Shown piece after piece: positions 44,847-56,992 of a stretch of DNA of 64,000 bases. The notes below the pieces were generated by a model. It searched no databases. It saw nothing but the letters and a program-made list of their open reading frames with translations, and was not told the origin of the DNA. The stretch comes from Symbiodinium kawagutii (Eukaryota > Sar > Dinophyceae > Suessiales > Symbiodiniaceae): NCBI GenBank assembly GCA_009767595.1, contig VSDK01012688.1, forward strand, positions 695,676 to 759,675. Direction: 5' to 3'. The position numbers and the translations under genes were made by a program. Position 1 is the first letter of the stretch. Every line of letters begins with the position of its first letter.

Positions 44847-45669
44847 AGCTTCCCTCCAGAATTTTTGGGAATGCTATGGATTGATGATTTTGGAGGGGGG
44901 TGATGATATGATTCATGGATTCACAATGATTCACATGAAATGTATGATGAAAGCATAATTCTCAGGCAACACTGCACCCCCTGAATGATACTCCAGGGCA
45001 GCTGCAAGATAATTCAAAGCCTGGGGATCGACAATGTCATGACCAGGGATGGTTGAAGAGTCAAGCATCATGAAGCATTCTCAACCAGTAGTGATTAATA
45101 AGCTCTGGGCAGCCAGTAGTTTCCAACAACGGCAAAAATGGAAAGGACACAATTGGCCACAAGAGTCTGTGGTTCGATTTCCCCACGACCCACAATGAGT
45201 GAATCAAAAATCCCCAATCAACTCCCAGAGTGAGGCAGTGACAATGAAGTAGAGTAACTCTTCCTGAGACCTCATTTCCCACAAGGGCAAGTTGTGTGGT
45301 AACAGCTGTGAGATATGCTGATGCTTTCTGGGATGCTCAAATAGCGTGGCTGTAGGTCAGATGTTTATAGGAGGTCATCAGTCCAACCAAAGATCTCAGT
45401 CGCAGTTCCAAAAGAATGATTTTGAAGCACTTTGTTGGAATGGAATTGCTGTAATAGGGTGTAATATCTAAGTTTTTACTATACAATTTCTTGAGATTAT
45501 CCAGCGGGCAAAGCCCACAGACGGAAGCGAAAGAAAGAAAGATTTCTTGAGAAGTCAGTCACTCCGTGTTTGAATCTGAGGGGACAGGCCAAGTCTGGAG
45601 GAAACCCTGGGCGACCACCAATCCAGTCTCTGGACTTACGTAAACAATGGCGGTTTCGACCTAGCCAGG

Positions 45670-45772
45670 AACTGGGGACCCCCAAGTTATGGTTGGTTCA
45701 CTACTATAGACTATAAATGGTTAACAAAGGATGATAACTGGGAGTACCCCTATGGCTTGAGAAACTGCAAAG
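45670..45772. mobile_element. MITE-like element, family A (left end lost)
   Basis: Retains GGGGACCCCCAAGTTATGG, the inner GGTTCACTACTATAGAC and the right end CTTGAGAAACTGCA; the left terminal repeat is missing or diverged. Confidence 0.55.
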
Positions 45773-45918
45773 TAGTTAATGGATCTTGTCCCAAGAGGTG
45801 GTTGAATGGGTTCCAATGTTAAGAGGTGGATCAGTGGATGGAGGGTTGAATTGATGGTTTCAATTGAATGATGTCGTCACTACAATTCCCCAAAGAAAAA
45901 TAAGGTAGTTGACCTTCA

Positions 45919-46019
45919 TCTGGTTGGTGGTTTCACACATGTTTCATTTTCCCTAGTAGTTATGCACAATTGGTTGGTTGACTAATATTTTTCATAGGGG
46001 TGGCTCAACCACCAACCAG
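45919..46019. mobile_element. MITE-like foldback element, family B
   Basis: Ends TCTGGTTGGTGGTTTCACA and GGCTCAACCACCAACCAG; interior nearly identical to the copy at 38866, so one recent burst is likely. Confidence 0.75.
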
Positions 46020-46670
46020 TTAATCTCACACCAGGGAAACTCCACAGGGATCACCCAGCAACCGAACTCGGGTTGTCAGAGTACTAGCCTCAACTGTTGG
46101 GTTTTTTGAGTCATCATGGTTGTTGGCATTTGGTTATCAACAAGAACGGTCAATGGTTGGAAGCTGGTTGATGATGCTCGATTTTCACGATGAATATCAC
46201 CATTATCAGATAGCTTGATCTAGCTTGCAATGGATCAGAACTTACATCATCCACCTATGATTACATGAATGCCACAATATCCCATGATTCACCTTTGAAG
46301 TCATACAGGGGTACCTCGCAGGTCGCACCCCGGATGAGTGTGTAAAGAACAAGTTGACTCATGTTGAGGCCGCGGCCGAGCGGCGCTTGGGACCCTTGGG
46401 GTGACCCATTGGCTTGCCAGTGTATATACACAACAAAATTTTGATAATTCGAGCATGGGTACAAGAAGAATCCAAAAACGAATCTGGGGATATATGTATA
46501 GAAAATACATTATCATTCTGAACTTGATTATTGACGATTCATCAACCATACTATCAAAGTGTACCATCCACAATAAGTAAAAGTGCCACAACTAATCCTG
46601 ATAAATCCACTTTGCCTTTTCACTAACTAATCATGGCAAGCAATCAAAGTGTTTGATACTGGCAATAGCA

Positions 46671-46704
46671 CTGTTGTTGTTGTTGTTGTTGCTGTTGCTG
46701 TTGC

Positions 46705-46756
<52 letters not shown>

Positions 46757-46757
46757 G
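46671..46757 (+). repeat. GTT trinucleotide microsatellite beside the assembly gap
   Basis: About 29 GTT units with three GCT interruptions, then GGTGGTGGTGTTGATGGT up to the gap. Confidence 0.95.
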
Positions 46758-46776
46758 GGTGGTGGTGTTGATGGTG

Positions 46777-47170
46777 NNNNNNNNNNNNNNNNNNNNNNNN
46801 NNNNNNNNNNNNNNNNNNNNNNNNNNNNNNNNNNNNNNNNNNNNNNNNNNNNNNNNNNNNNNNNNNNNNNNNNNNNNNNNNNNNNNNNNNNNNNNNNNNN
46901 NNNNNNNNNNNNNNNNNNNNNNNNNNNNNNNNNNNNNNNNNNNNNNNNNNNNNNNNNNNNNNNNNNNNNNNNNNNNNNNNNNNNNNNNNNNNNNNNNNNN
47001 NNNNNNNNNNNNNNNNNNNNNNNNNNNNNNNNNNNNNNNNNNNNNNNNNNNNNNNNNNNNNNNNNNNNNNNNNNNNNNNNNNNNNNNNNNNNNNNNNNNN
47101 NNNNNNNNNNNNNNNNNNNNNNNNNNNNNNNNNNNNNNNNNNNNNNNNNNNNNNNNNNNNNNNNNNNNNN
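46777..47170. other. Assembly gap (394 N)
   Basis: Unresolved bases. Both flanks are GGT/GTT repeats, so the gap most likely hides more microsatellite. ORFs translated through it are meaningless. Confidence 0.99.
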
Positions 47171-47288
47171 GGTGGTGGTTGTGGTCGCGCTGAATAGTGA
47201 TGCTGAATGCTGGTGCTTAATAGTGGTGCTGGATGGTGCGATGCTGCTGTGATTGCAGTTGTCATGCAAACTTTGTGCCAGCACCTAC

Positions 47289-47447
47289 CAGCTGCTTGTC
47301 TTTTGTTGGTGGTCGTTGCCGGTTTTGGAAGCCATTTCACCGGCGACGTTTCACCGGGGAACGCAAGAGCAACCTCCATCGCGCATGCTTTGACCGTCTT
47401 GATGCCCTTCTCAAATTGTTGGCATCCATTTTGCAGGGCCAGCATGG
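47289..47447 (-). CDS. Candidate internal exon, minus strand
   Basis: Good splice sites on the minus strand: acceptor TCTGTTTTATCTAG, donor GCAGCTG|GTAGGT; 159 nt, same phase at both ends. It reads MLALQNGCQQFEKGIKTVKA then CAMEVALAFPGETSPVKWLP. The + strand of the same DNA also has an open frame ending HRACFDRLDALLKLLASILQ GQHG and a stop, so strand is not certain. Confidence 0.3.
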
Positions 47448-47735
47448 CTAGATAAAACAGATTCTTTGCATTTCTTTGCGACCCTGGGAAATGCGGAAGT
47501 ACGTGGCATAGATTGTGGATGATGTTCACCTACGCATTTTGACCTTTTTGGAAGCCCAGGAACTCAAGAGAAACATCAGATGTAAAAGCTAGGAAGTTGA
47601 GATGACAGTGACGTCAGCAAGCGCCACACATATGCGTGTTTGCACAGATGCCAAACATGCCCTTGCAAAGACCATCCAAATTGTGCTTCATGCTGAGGCC
47701 ATTCAATTTGGGTTGTATGCAGTTGTGGCATTCAC

Positions 47736-47850
47736 AACATGGGGGTTTCTTAAAATAGGGTACCCCAAAAATGGCTGGTTTATTACTATAAATGACTATA
47801 AATGGATGATTTGGGGGTACCCCTTTTTTGAGAAACCACCATATCATGGA
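47736..47850. mobile_element. MITE-like foldback element, family A
   Basis: Ends CATGGGGGTTTCTTAAAATA and TTTTGAGAAACCACCATATC; internal GGTTTATTACTATAAATG is family-typical. Confidence 0.75.
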
Positions 47851-47925
47851 TCATGCACCACAAGGACTTCACAGCAGTCTCCAGCACATTTGCCTCGTGA
47901 TTATAGCGACCCTTCGGGTGCACAG

Positions 47926-48162
47926 CTTACGTTTCATTTTCGGTCGTTGGAAAGCAAAGGTCATGGATTATGGAGTCCTGTTGACACGCAAGGGACCCAT
48001 GTTGTTCATACTCGTAGGAGATTATTGCCGGGATTACTTGACTCCACACGAGGTGTGGCTTTTGCAGAGATGCAGACGACCTCCGCCACAAAGTTCTTGG
48101 ATATTTTTTCTGGTCAGTCTGGTACAGAGTTCCTGAATAAACAGCATATGTCGCATGATTAA
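47926..48162 (+). CDS. Candidate terminal exon
   Basis: Acceptor-like TCGGGTGCACAG, then about 78 codons to a TAA at 48160-48162, reading LTFHFRSLESKGHGLWSPVD at the start and FLDIFSGQSGTEFLNKQHMS near the end. It lies 76 bp after a family A element. Function unknown; could be a decayed mobile-element fragment. Confidence 0.3.
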   Translation, partial: LTFHFRSLESKGHGLWSPVDTQGTHVVHTRRRLLPGLLDSTRGVAFAEMQTTSATKFLDIFSGQSGTEFLNKQHMSHD

Positions 48163-48817
48163 CTTAATTGATTGTATATATGTTTTTATATATATATATA
48201 CACATCATATCATCCATTATAGTATAGTTGCAGTATCCGTTGCTGTTATTGTTGCCTGTAAACCAGCATGAGCATGCATGGAAAATCATCGATGATTGAT
48301 CAGTACCAGCATATTTGCGTATCTTTGGGTTGTGCTTTGTGGAATCGCCTGTGACCAAGCAGTTTATTCAACATCTCAATGAAAACATGTCAAATATCAC
48401 CAACTATTGCTATTACACTACCAGGTTTCTTACCAACCAGGCTGTTAACATAGTGGTTTGTACATCATCCATTCACTGCCAACCAGCTTTGTTTCGGCTA
48501 CATCACGTGGCTACCCTTTGCATAGCTGTTGAATCGGAGCCGGCCGCCCATGGGACCTTCCGGCGCAGGTGCACAGCGTTTTGCAACGCGCGCGGCTGGA
48601 GAAGAACAATGGACTTCCAATGAGGCACGGGGGACACATCACTGGAAGTGGGTAATATGTTGGTTAATAGTGGTCAATAGTGTTGGTTAATAGTGGGTAC
48701 TAGTGTTAAGTTAGTGGTGGTTCATAGTGGCTAGACCATTGGTGAACATCGACTGGGAAATAGTGGTACTGTTGGTTAACAGGAATTTATGTTACTAAAA
48801 ACTTCATGTTACTATTC

Positions 48818-48982
48818 GAGGTGGTTTGAAACAGAACCATGGCTTATCATTTTCCCCAGTATGAAAAATGGTGTATAGCTCTTACTACTCTTCAGGAATG
48901 GTTTATAGCTCCCCAGTTGGTAGCAACAACCGCTTGTTAATACTCGTTGATTGATTTCCCAGGGGATATAACCACCAACCAG
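48818..48982. mobile_element. Family B element with about 60 bp extra interior
   Basis: Left GAGGTGGTTTGAAACAGAAC, right AACCACCAACCAGTC; the interior has been expanded or replaced. Confidence 0.5.
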
Positions 48983-49311
48983 TCTTTGATTGCCACTGCT
49001 AGCCAGGCGTCGTGACATCACCGCCATACCTGGATTTGCCGATCTTGGCAGTACAGCACCTTTTGTGCACTGTCACCGGCATATGCCCTGTTCATTCACC
49101 ACTTTATTTCCATGTATGTATGTATATATGTATGAATGTGTATTTCCATGTATGTATGTATATATGTCTTGCATGCGAATCTAAGCACTAGGAAGCGCAC
49201 ACGCACACATGTTGTTTTAATTTCTTGTTCAAGGCGCTCCTCAAGGGCTGGTGCAGGTAGGGTAGGATGACGGTAGGATCACGGTAAGATAAGGATATAG
49301 CAACCCAAAAA

Positions 49312-49425
49312 TCTTAGGATGATTTTAGGATGATTTTAGGATGATTTTAGGATACCTAAAATTCTTAAGATGATTTTAGGATGATTTTAGGATACCCCAT
49401 AGGATACCCCATAGGATGATTTTAT
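49312..49425 (+). repeat. Tandem GATTTTAGGATGA array
   Basis: About six 13-bp units with two CCCCATAGGATAC-type variants and one inverted stretch (CCTAAAATTCTTAAG). Confidence 0.85.
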
Positions 49426-50018
49426 GATGAAATATCTTTTTTGTGATTTCCAGCCTCTGGCTGGCTGGGAAAAGCATAACTGTAAACAATGGAGATTCAT
49501 TATTCATGAGTCGTTTGATGATGTCTTCCAAGGACTAGGCATCATGTTATGTCAATCAAATGTGGTGATTCGTTTCAACTGAACTCTAGTGCTGAGGATA
49601 AAGCCGCACAAGGTATGATATCAAGAACATAGTGAAAAGCAGCGGGACTGCATCAGATTGGACCAGAAGAAGCAGACAAATACGATATATGCACACGTAT
49701 AGCATGCATGTATGCATACCCATTTTTGGAACCCAAGCGACTGTTCTTTCGGACAAAGATCCCGGTCTTGTGTGGGTCAAAATCAACAACTGGCATGCAA
49801 GTTGCACATGTGATAGTCATGTAGCTAAAATCAAAGTTCAACAATCACTTTCAGACTACCCATTTTCAGGTGTGCTTCAAAAAGGCTCCTTTCAGATGTA
49901 TCATGACTAACCTCTGACAGTTGCGATCCTGCCAGCGTGGTGATCCACAGAAGGAAATCGAGAAAAAACACCACCATTTGACACATCACATCATCCAACA
50001 TGTATACAATCACTATCT

Positions 50019-50129
50019 GCATGGGTGTTTCTTCAATCAGGGGACCCCCAAACTGGTTGGTTTATTACCATAAGTGGCTAATAATGGATGAAAACTGGGG
50101 GTATCCCTATTTTGAGAAACCACCACATC
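50019..50129. mobile_element. MITE-like foldback element, family A
   Basis: Ends GCATGGGTGTTTCTTCAA and ATTTTGAGAAACCACCACAT, internal GGTTGGTTTATTACCATAAG. Followed by three copies of CATCATCCTA. Confidence 0.75.
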
Positions 50130-50589
50130 ATCCTACATCATCCTACATCATCCTACGTTGCTTCGGGCTGCCGTTGTGATGGCCACGGGCAACCGGCCGT
50201 TGGGATGGCGTCCCAGGACGAGATGTTCGCACTGGGACGCCTTCTTCTCGCAGCTGGAAATGCATCCCTTGGCCCAAAGTTGAGTCCCTGGCCGTAGCAG
50301 CGCTGGCATCAACCCATCAACCAATGGTTAACTAGCTGATAGTTGCTGGTTAACGAGTGGTTGATAATGGTTAATAATGGCAACCACCATGTCAAACTTG
50401 CGACATGGGTCAATATTAATCGACAATAATAGCCAGTTAATGATTACTATATAGGGGATATTAACCAACAAGTATAGGGGATATATACCAACTATATGGC
50501 TATATGGTTAAGTAGCTGGTGACTAGCTGGTTAATAGTAGGGGATAACAACCAGCAACTATAGTAGGGATATAGCAGCTATGGCTAGAC

Positions 50590-50712
50590 TTGCGAGTTGG
50601 GTCAAGGCTTTAATCAATCCATTTCATGTGAGAGAATCACCCAAGAATTTCATAGGGAAAAGGACGGTTAGTCATGCGGGAACCAGGGGTACAGGGTTTT
50701 GACCCACAGCCA
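50590..50712. mobile_element. MITE-like element, family C
   Basis: Starts TTGCGAGTTGGGTCAAGGC, contains TTCATAGGGAAAAGGACGG and GGAACCAGGGGTACAGGG, ends TTTTGACCCACAGCC. Confidence 0.6.
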
Positions 50713-51800
50713 ACTTGCAATCTCCACTTGAGGAAGTAAAACAAACCTGTAACAAGGACTTTAAATTGGCAGGTCCCCAGTTGGAGCGAATGTTGGCATT
50801 ACCAGGTAAAACGATAAGTAAGAAAAAAACCATAACCCCCAGAACAGGTATTCATATCAGTGGTTTTATGCGTGAAAAAACGATAAGAAAACGATAGCAA
50901 AAACGATAACAAAACATTACGAAAGCTTGGCTGTTTAGACGTTTGTGCACTTCTGCCCCTCTATTACCTTTAGTATTCATGGAAGGTTGGTTGTGATTTG
51001 GCCTGTAAGAAGATAAGGAATAAAACACGATAAGGGTCAAAGTGGGTAATTCACTTTGACTTTGATACCCGGTTTTTTTACTGCCTCACTTGGGCTCGGA
51101 TGGTCCAACCGATTTGGGGTCCTCTTAAGGAACACTTGGGATTCAACCAGGGTTACAGGGACCTGTGGCCACGACGCAAACAACAACCACACTTTGATCC
51201 GGGACTCTAAGCCACATTTGACACAGCCATACAGTGAATATCCTGAAAGCCCTAGATCTGGGGCTATGTCAGATGCAGCAAGAAAGAGCGAACGAATGGG
51301 TAAACTGAGGTCATGAAAGGGTGATCATTGTGTGGACGGTGACGAAACCATATCATTTTTATCAATCTAAGGGAGAGCACAGTTTGGAAAATTAGCATTG
51401 TGAAAAGTCAATGCTTGTTGATCCCTTGGAATTTTATCTGTAAAACTGCGGCCCCTATGGTCCGTTTATCAAGCACATTTACAACAGGGGAACTTCTGCA
51501 AAAGGTAGGGCAGGAGGGTGTTTTGATTTTATAAAGACACTCAGGCTCCAATTCTGTAGAACTATGCCGCTCGTACACCTTTCCTCAAGCTTTGTTTTGA
51601 AAATGGTAGGGTTCCAATTCTATAGTATGCCCGGGTCATGAAGCATGATTCTTCTTCTGAAGTATTGGCTTGGGTGTTCCAATCCTAGATCGGAACTTCC
51701 CAGGATGATTATTCTGAGCTGACAAGGTGGTATTGGCGTCACGTTTCCCGTGATTTATCGAGGGTTGGGGGGGTGCCACTGTCTGGACAAAGCGCTAGAA

Positions 51801-51908
51801 TTGGTGGTTTCTCACAATAGGGGTACCTCAAAATGGTTGGTTTATTACTAAAAATGATTATTGATGGATGATTTAGGGGATCTCCTATTTTGAGAAACCA
51901 CCATTAGC
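51801..51908. mobile_element. MITE-like foldback element, family A
   Basis: Ends AATTGGTGGTTTCTCACAAT and ATTTTGAGAAACCACCATTA. Confidence 0.75.
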
Positions 51909-54900
51909 GCAATGTACATGTGGGTTTGTCCATAAATGATGTACCTCCATACCTGGACTAATACTGTAATGGTTATTATTCGATGGTAGGTACCAGCATG
52001 CATGGACAAACCCATGTACTTTGCCAAGCCGCTGAACAACCAGGGCCCAAAATTCTCCACGGGATGGCGCATCAGCAGTTCAGCAGCGTGAGTAGCTTGA
52101 TCCGATGGATGTGATCATTGAGCCAATTCATTTTAGCTTTCTACTGTAGCCAATGGATTTTAACCCCAATCAAAATACTTGTCAACCAACAATTTGTTAG
52201 TAGTCTCTACTAGGGAAAATGTAAAAACATGATTTTAGAGTGATCCGACCCCAAGATCCTGCGACCCTTGTTCTAAGACTATAGAATCGTGACTAGGGGC
52301 GCAGGAAGTTTTAAACAAACCTGGAGTGGATGGTTCTATAGACTGATCTGAGCTGGAACAGGGCTTAAGACCGAAAGAACAGTAGTAACAGCTGTAGCTT
52401 GTGCTCCTAATTTTATAGTGCCCTTTCATATGATTGTCCTGATTGATAGTCTTGAGCAGTAGCCTCATCAATAGTCCAACTCTTTGGCCCTTTTCACAAA
52501 AGACACTGATGAACTATACCAACTCCAACTCTAGAAGTTGATCCGGTCCCTTTCTACCTTGATGGTGCAGTGGAGATACGACTGTTGATTGCTTCAAACA
52601 AGAAAGTGAGTTATCCTATGGGCTGGAGACGATCATTCTTGAAATTCCCTCGGTTCCTTATAGTAGAGATTCCCAACTGTCAAGCAATTAGATGGCCCTG
52701 ATTTGCTATACTAACGATGGGCTGGAAAATTCAAACCCAAGACACCCGCAATGGAAATCTAACAGTTCGCAATGAAAAATCCAACAATTATTGACGGTTT
52801 CCCAGGGTTTCTCATAAAGTGCTCGGTGTTTTCCATTGCGAATTCTTCGATGACCAGAGTGCATTCCCCTGCATGGCACTGCGCGCGGACCGGCAGGTCC
52901 TTCTGGTTGGCTCGCCATGGCTGATGACCTGCATCTGCCGACCGGTGAGAGTCCGGGCGGTGTCTGCCATCCGTGACCATTTCAGTAGGGGAACAACTCG
53001 CTGGCGCTGTCAAGCCAGGATAAGCTGCTCGGTGGTTTCACTGCCAGGTGGTTTCACATGTTTCACTGCATTTCATCGCAGAAGTGCAGGTGGTGCTAAT
53101 TCAGATTGATAGTTGTTGGACAGCTATTCCGTATACTTAAATGTATCATTGTTATATCCAGTATTCATTTGTCATTATTGGCCACTATTGATCACATTGA
53201 CCGTTATTGACCACTATTGAGGACTGTTGACCACTGTTGATCACTATTGACGGCTGTTGACCACAATTGAACACTATTGACGGCTGTTGACCGCTGTTGA
53301 CCACTATTGACCACTGTTGACTACTTTTGCCCCGTGTTGTTCACTGCTGACCACCGCTGACCACTATTGACCACTACTGACCACTACCAATCATGATTTA
53401 CCAACATTGACAATGATTATATAATCATTGGCCACTTTCAATGCTATTGAATTACTATTGAATTGATCATTTTGAGCGTTATCGACCATTGAGAATGATT
53501 ACCAGCCGTTCTTGTCGCTTGCTTGACCATTCAACTTGAGAGTACCTGCTGGTGGACACGCAGCATGGCATCGTAGCTCCCCCACGGATTTTTGCTTATC
53601 CCGTAGTCACCCTTGACGTCGTGATCGCGAACTCCAGCTAGTGGACAGGAGCACCAGACCAGTTCTAGTGATTCTAGTGGCTACTCCAAGTTGATCAGCT
53701 TACCAGAATAGGTTGATCATAGGGAATCATAAACGACGATCAGCAACAATACTTAGCAGCAAAATCACTGTATCAATACTGTCAGCCAGTAGCCAATTGG
53801 TATAGCTTAATATCAACACCTACAAAACAATAGTGTGCAACGAGCTATTGTCAATTTTACAAAAATGATATCAACAATAAACAACAATAGTCAGCAACAA
53901 ACAATAATTTCCAATTACCAGCAACCATGTCGCTTGCTGTGGTACCAGCTGGTTTTTGGATAATCGAAATGTTGCTTTTCTTTCACAAAGCTGGTGGTCC
54001 AGCAAGTAGGAAGAATTGTAGACAACTCATGGAGATGGTGAATAAGCCCTTACTACTGGTTGATGTTGATTATTCACCCCTCAATAAACCCTGGTTGTGC
54101 GAGGTTCACCAACAACCCCAAAAGTAGTTACAACAAGTCGAAGCAATCCTCAAAAGGTGACCCGGTGAGGTAGTTGCTCACGTGGCGAGCTGGACACCAG
54201 GAGGCTTTTTGGGAAACCATGTGACAGTAAACCCGGTGAACAGAAACCTGGTTGACATTGACGGATCCGGAGAGTTTTTCCATGGTTTTCCATAGTTACC
54301 AACAGGGGCGAGCCGGTCATGGGGTGATCCGTCATAGTCAGCCAAAACATGGTAGTAGTGGGGAACCATGGGGAACCCAACATCGAAAGACTAGTAACTT
54401 GTCATTGTCGGGATGAAAAATGGCTACGCGTTTTGAACCCACAGTCATGTAAAAATGTTGTTCACTTTCTGGAGGACCTTTCGCGGGAGGTGTGGGGATG
54501 TTCTGTGGATGGGACAGGCTTTGCTAAGCCTTGAGAAACAACTCAGTCGAGCAAAGCAAGGAATATAATTTGTGCAACTGTCGGCAAGCGTTTTGGGATT
54601 TCAAGAGGGTCCAAAGGTCGTCATGAAGTCACAAGAGATGCATTGCAAGAAGTGCTTCGGCGATTTGCAATTGATCCGGTATGCTATCTCCATTAACGAG
54701 AGATGCGAACATTGGAATCATGTCAAGCAGACAAACTCTTGAATGAACATGAAAACACGTCGAACCATGTCTTCGAGGTTGATCAGACGCCTGAAAACCC
54801 GCAAATGTTGCTGTTGCCAAATGTACAAGGTGGAAATCCAAGATCATTGTCCTACCACAAGAGCCAACCATCTTTCTGGACGTGACCTCGTCTTGCTTTT

Positions 54901-55140
54901 TGACTCTCTTGACACCCACACCCGCAAAACCCTGCAAATTACACAGTTTCATAATGTTTCATGTGATTTTCTAAGTCTTTGTGCGACCATTTGGGGGTCA
55001 TCCATGTGTTGTTTGGAGCTCGAAACGAACGAGACTGAATCATTTATGTCGTCCGTGATCGTGCAAGTCATGACGAGATGATGGTTTCTAAGGCCGAGAG
55101 CTGATGCAAAGACAAGTGGAATCAACCATTAGAATCAATT
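51909..55140. other. Stretch without a supported gene
   Basis: The 12-bp array at 53173-53395 and ACAATAGTCAGCAACAA-like repeats (53740-53930). A segment at 52850-52970 is open on both strands with a donor-like CCG|GTGAGA, too ambiguous to call. Confidence 0.4.
53173..53395 (+). repeat. Tandem TTGACCACTATT array
   Basis: About eighteen degenerate 12-bp units (TATTGACCACTG). Confidence 0.85.
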
Positions 55141-55219
55141 GGCTGGTGGTTTTAAACATTTTTTATTTTCCCTGGTACTTATTAACAATCTTTCATAGGG
55201 GTTCAAACCACGAACCAGA
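55141..55219. mobile_element. MITE-like element, family B (internally deleted)
   Basis: Ends GGCTGGTGGTTTTAAACA and GTTCAAACCACGAACCAG; about 20 bp of the interior is missing. Confidence 0.6.
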
Positions 55220-55429
55220 TCAATCATGATTCTCAAAATGTAATTGGCTAGTGTCTTTGGATTCAAATTGAAATGGATTCAAATTAGCCTCCACCAATTT
55301 TGGAGCCAATTGTCTTAGCCTCCACCAAAATGATTAAACAATTGGAATCCACTGAGCAAAATCATTACATAGGTGATATTTCTTGAGCTCAATGATCAAT
55401 ATCATACAAAGAAATTTCAAAACATCAAC

Positions 55430-55532
55430 TGGTTGGTAGTTTGATTGACATTTTTACTTTCCCTATAGTAGTTATTAACAAATGGTTGGTTGACGAATAT
55501 TTTTCAAAGGGGTTGAAACCACTAAGCAGTAA
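55430..55532. mobile_element. MITE-like element, family B
   Basis: Left AACTGGTTGGTAGTTTGATT, interior AACAAATGGTTGGTTGACGA, right end degraded (GAAACCACTAAGCAGT). Separated from the previous copy by only about 210 bp. Confidence 0.6.
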
Positions 55533-55818
55533 GCAGTCAATCGTTCTATTGAATTATATCGATTATTGAGCACTATATCAGCTATGAATTCTGGCTAGAG
55601 TGCTTTATGAGTTGGTTGTAATTTGAACTATTATCATTATTAGTCATTCCTTGCCATTATTGATGATTGTCTCTATCAAGAATGATCAACTTGCTGATTG
55701 GTTATGAAATACTGCTTATGAACATCATTAATCACTGTGACACATCACTAAGCACTAAAGAGAAATCCGGGCCTTAACTTTGCATCCTTTTTCGGAATCC
55801 CTCGTGCCTGCCGCGGAT

Positions 55819-56010
55819 TCAGAATTGTCTGGCATGGCCCCGAGGCAAGTCAAACGATGTTATTCCTGCATCAAAATGCTCGAGCCGAGCCACGAATGAT
55901 GAACATGACCCGGGTGACGTGGTCAATATTTTGAAGCGACCCGCAGTTTTCTGCAAGGTCCCTTTTGGGACCCCCCTTGGACCCTTCTTGGGACCCACCT
56001 TGGGACCCAC
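55819..56010 (-). CDS. Candidate exon, minus strand, Gly/Pro/Lys-rich start
   Basis: The open frame reads GPKKGPRGVPKGTLQKTAGR then FKILTTSPGSCSSFVARLEH and ends at a TGA (55819-55821). The Gly-Pro-Lys part comes from a short GGGACCCACCTTG tandem (55966-56012), so the coding nature of the 5' part is doubtful. Confidence 0.22.
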   Translation of the reverse strand: MGPKVGPKKGPRGVPKGTLQKTAGRFKILTTSPGSCSSFVARLEHFDAGITSFDLPRGHARQF

Positions 56011-56023
56011 CTTGGTTTGTTCA

Positions 56024-56133
56024 ATTTGAACCCCCCCAAATCATATGAATCATTACTAATCATTGTTTGTGAATTTGTATTAACACACCACCCGTTTTAG
56101 GGGTTTTCTATGGCTGGAGAACCCACCTCATAT
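56024..56133. mobile_element. MITE-like element, family A (degenerate)
   Basis: Contains ACCCCCCCAAATCATATGA on the left and TATGGCTGGAGAACCCACCT on the right; both terminal repeats have drifted. Confidence 0.5.
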
Positions 56134-56929
56134 CCTGGTTCGAACTGGCACCGTCCATTGAAGCCTCGGAGGCTCTTGCCTCGGCCACCTCCTTTGGGTC
56201 GTTCGAAGACCCGCGCACGGGGATGGCCATGGCAGCGGATCGAACCCATGGGCTGCCAGGCTGCCATGAATCGCGCGGAGTTTCTTATAGCAAGAAACGA
56301 AAAAAGTCAGCTGGTTCATCATGCCGAATCATGGTTATGAGTGTTTAGTCATGGTCGATCAACAATGAAGTGTTGAACGCGATTCGCTAATTATCGCTAT
56401 TTAACCATGGCAAAGCTGCCATCATTGTTACTATGGGTTCACCATGATGATTGAGGGCACGACGACCGTTTTCCTGGCAGGGGTTGGGTCTTCGCGTTTC
56501 TCGGGTCATCTAGCGGATGATAGCTCGTGTGATGACACAGACCTAGTTTCAGGATCCCCTACTAGTGGAATATCACTACATTTTTATCAGAAACCCAAGG
56601 GGAAACGAGCTATACTTCTATGGTGGATTTTCCATTCCCAGATTAGCTCACCAGATTGTAATGATAGCTAAGAATGTTGGTTAATAGTGATATGGGGGTC
56701 ATGATACTATTATCCGGTGGCCCATGATGAATTGACCCATCAACAATGCTTTATGATAGCATACAATGGCTAAATGATGGTCGATAGCGGCTGATTATGA
56801 ATAGTCAATAATCATGAACAATGGTTGAGAAACAATGGCAAATAATGGTTTATATTTATAGTGAAATCATTCAATATTTTTCCTATTGGCTGATCATGAT
56901 CGTTAATATTAGTGGTGATTATGAATGGT

Positions 56930-56930
<1 letters not shown>

Positions 56931-56973
<43 letters not shown>

Positions 56974-56992
56974 CCGATGATGCTGATGATGA
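56931..56992 (+). repeat. GAT trinucleotide microsatellite
   Basis: About twenty GAT units, two with substitutions. Confidence 0.95.

Larger units (their letters stand above)
48170..50018. other. Repeat-rich stretch with one GC-rich island
   Basis: TGGTTAATAGTGG repeats (48655-48790), family B copy, ATGTATGTATATATG microsatellite (49110-49160), 13-bp array. A GC-rich island at 48535-48610 may be an exon relic. Confidence 0.4.

Noticed and set aside
46627..47529. 300-codon minus-strand ORF and 199-codon + ORF across the gap
   Set aside because: They exist only because N codons are translated as X; flanks are triplet repeats.
56225..56290. GGTTCGATCC on the minus strand, possible tRNA
   Set aside because: T-stem bases do not pair and A-box spacing is wrong.
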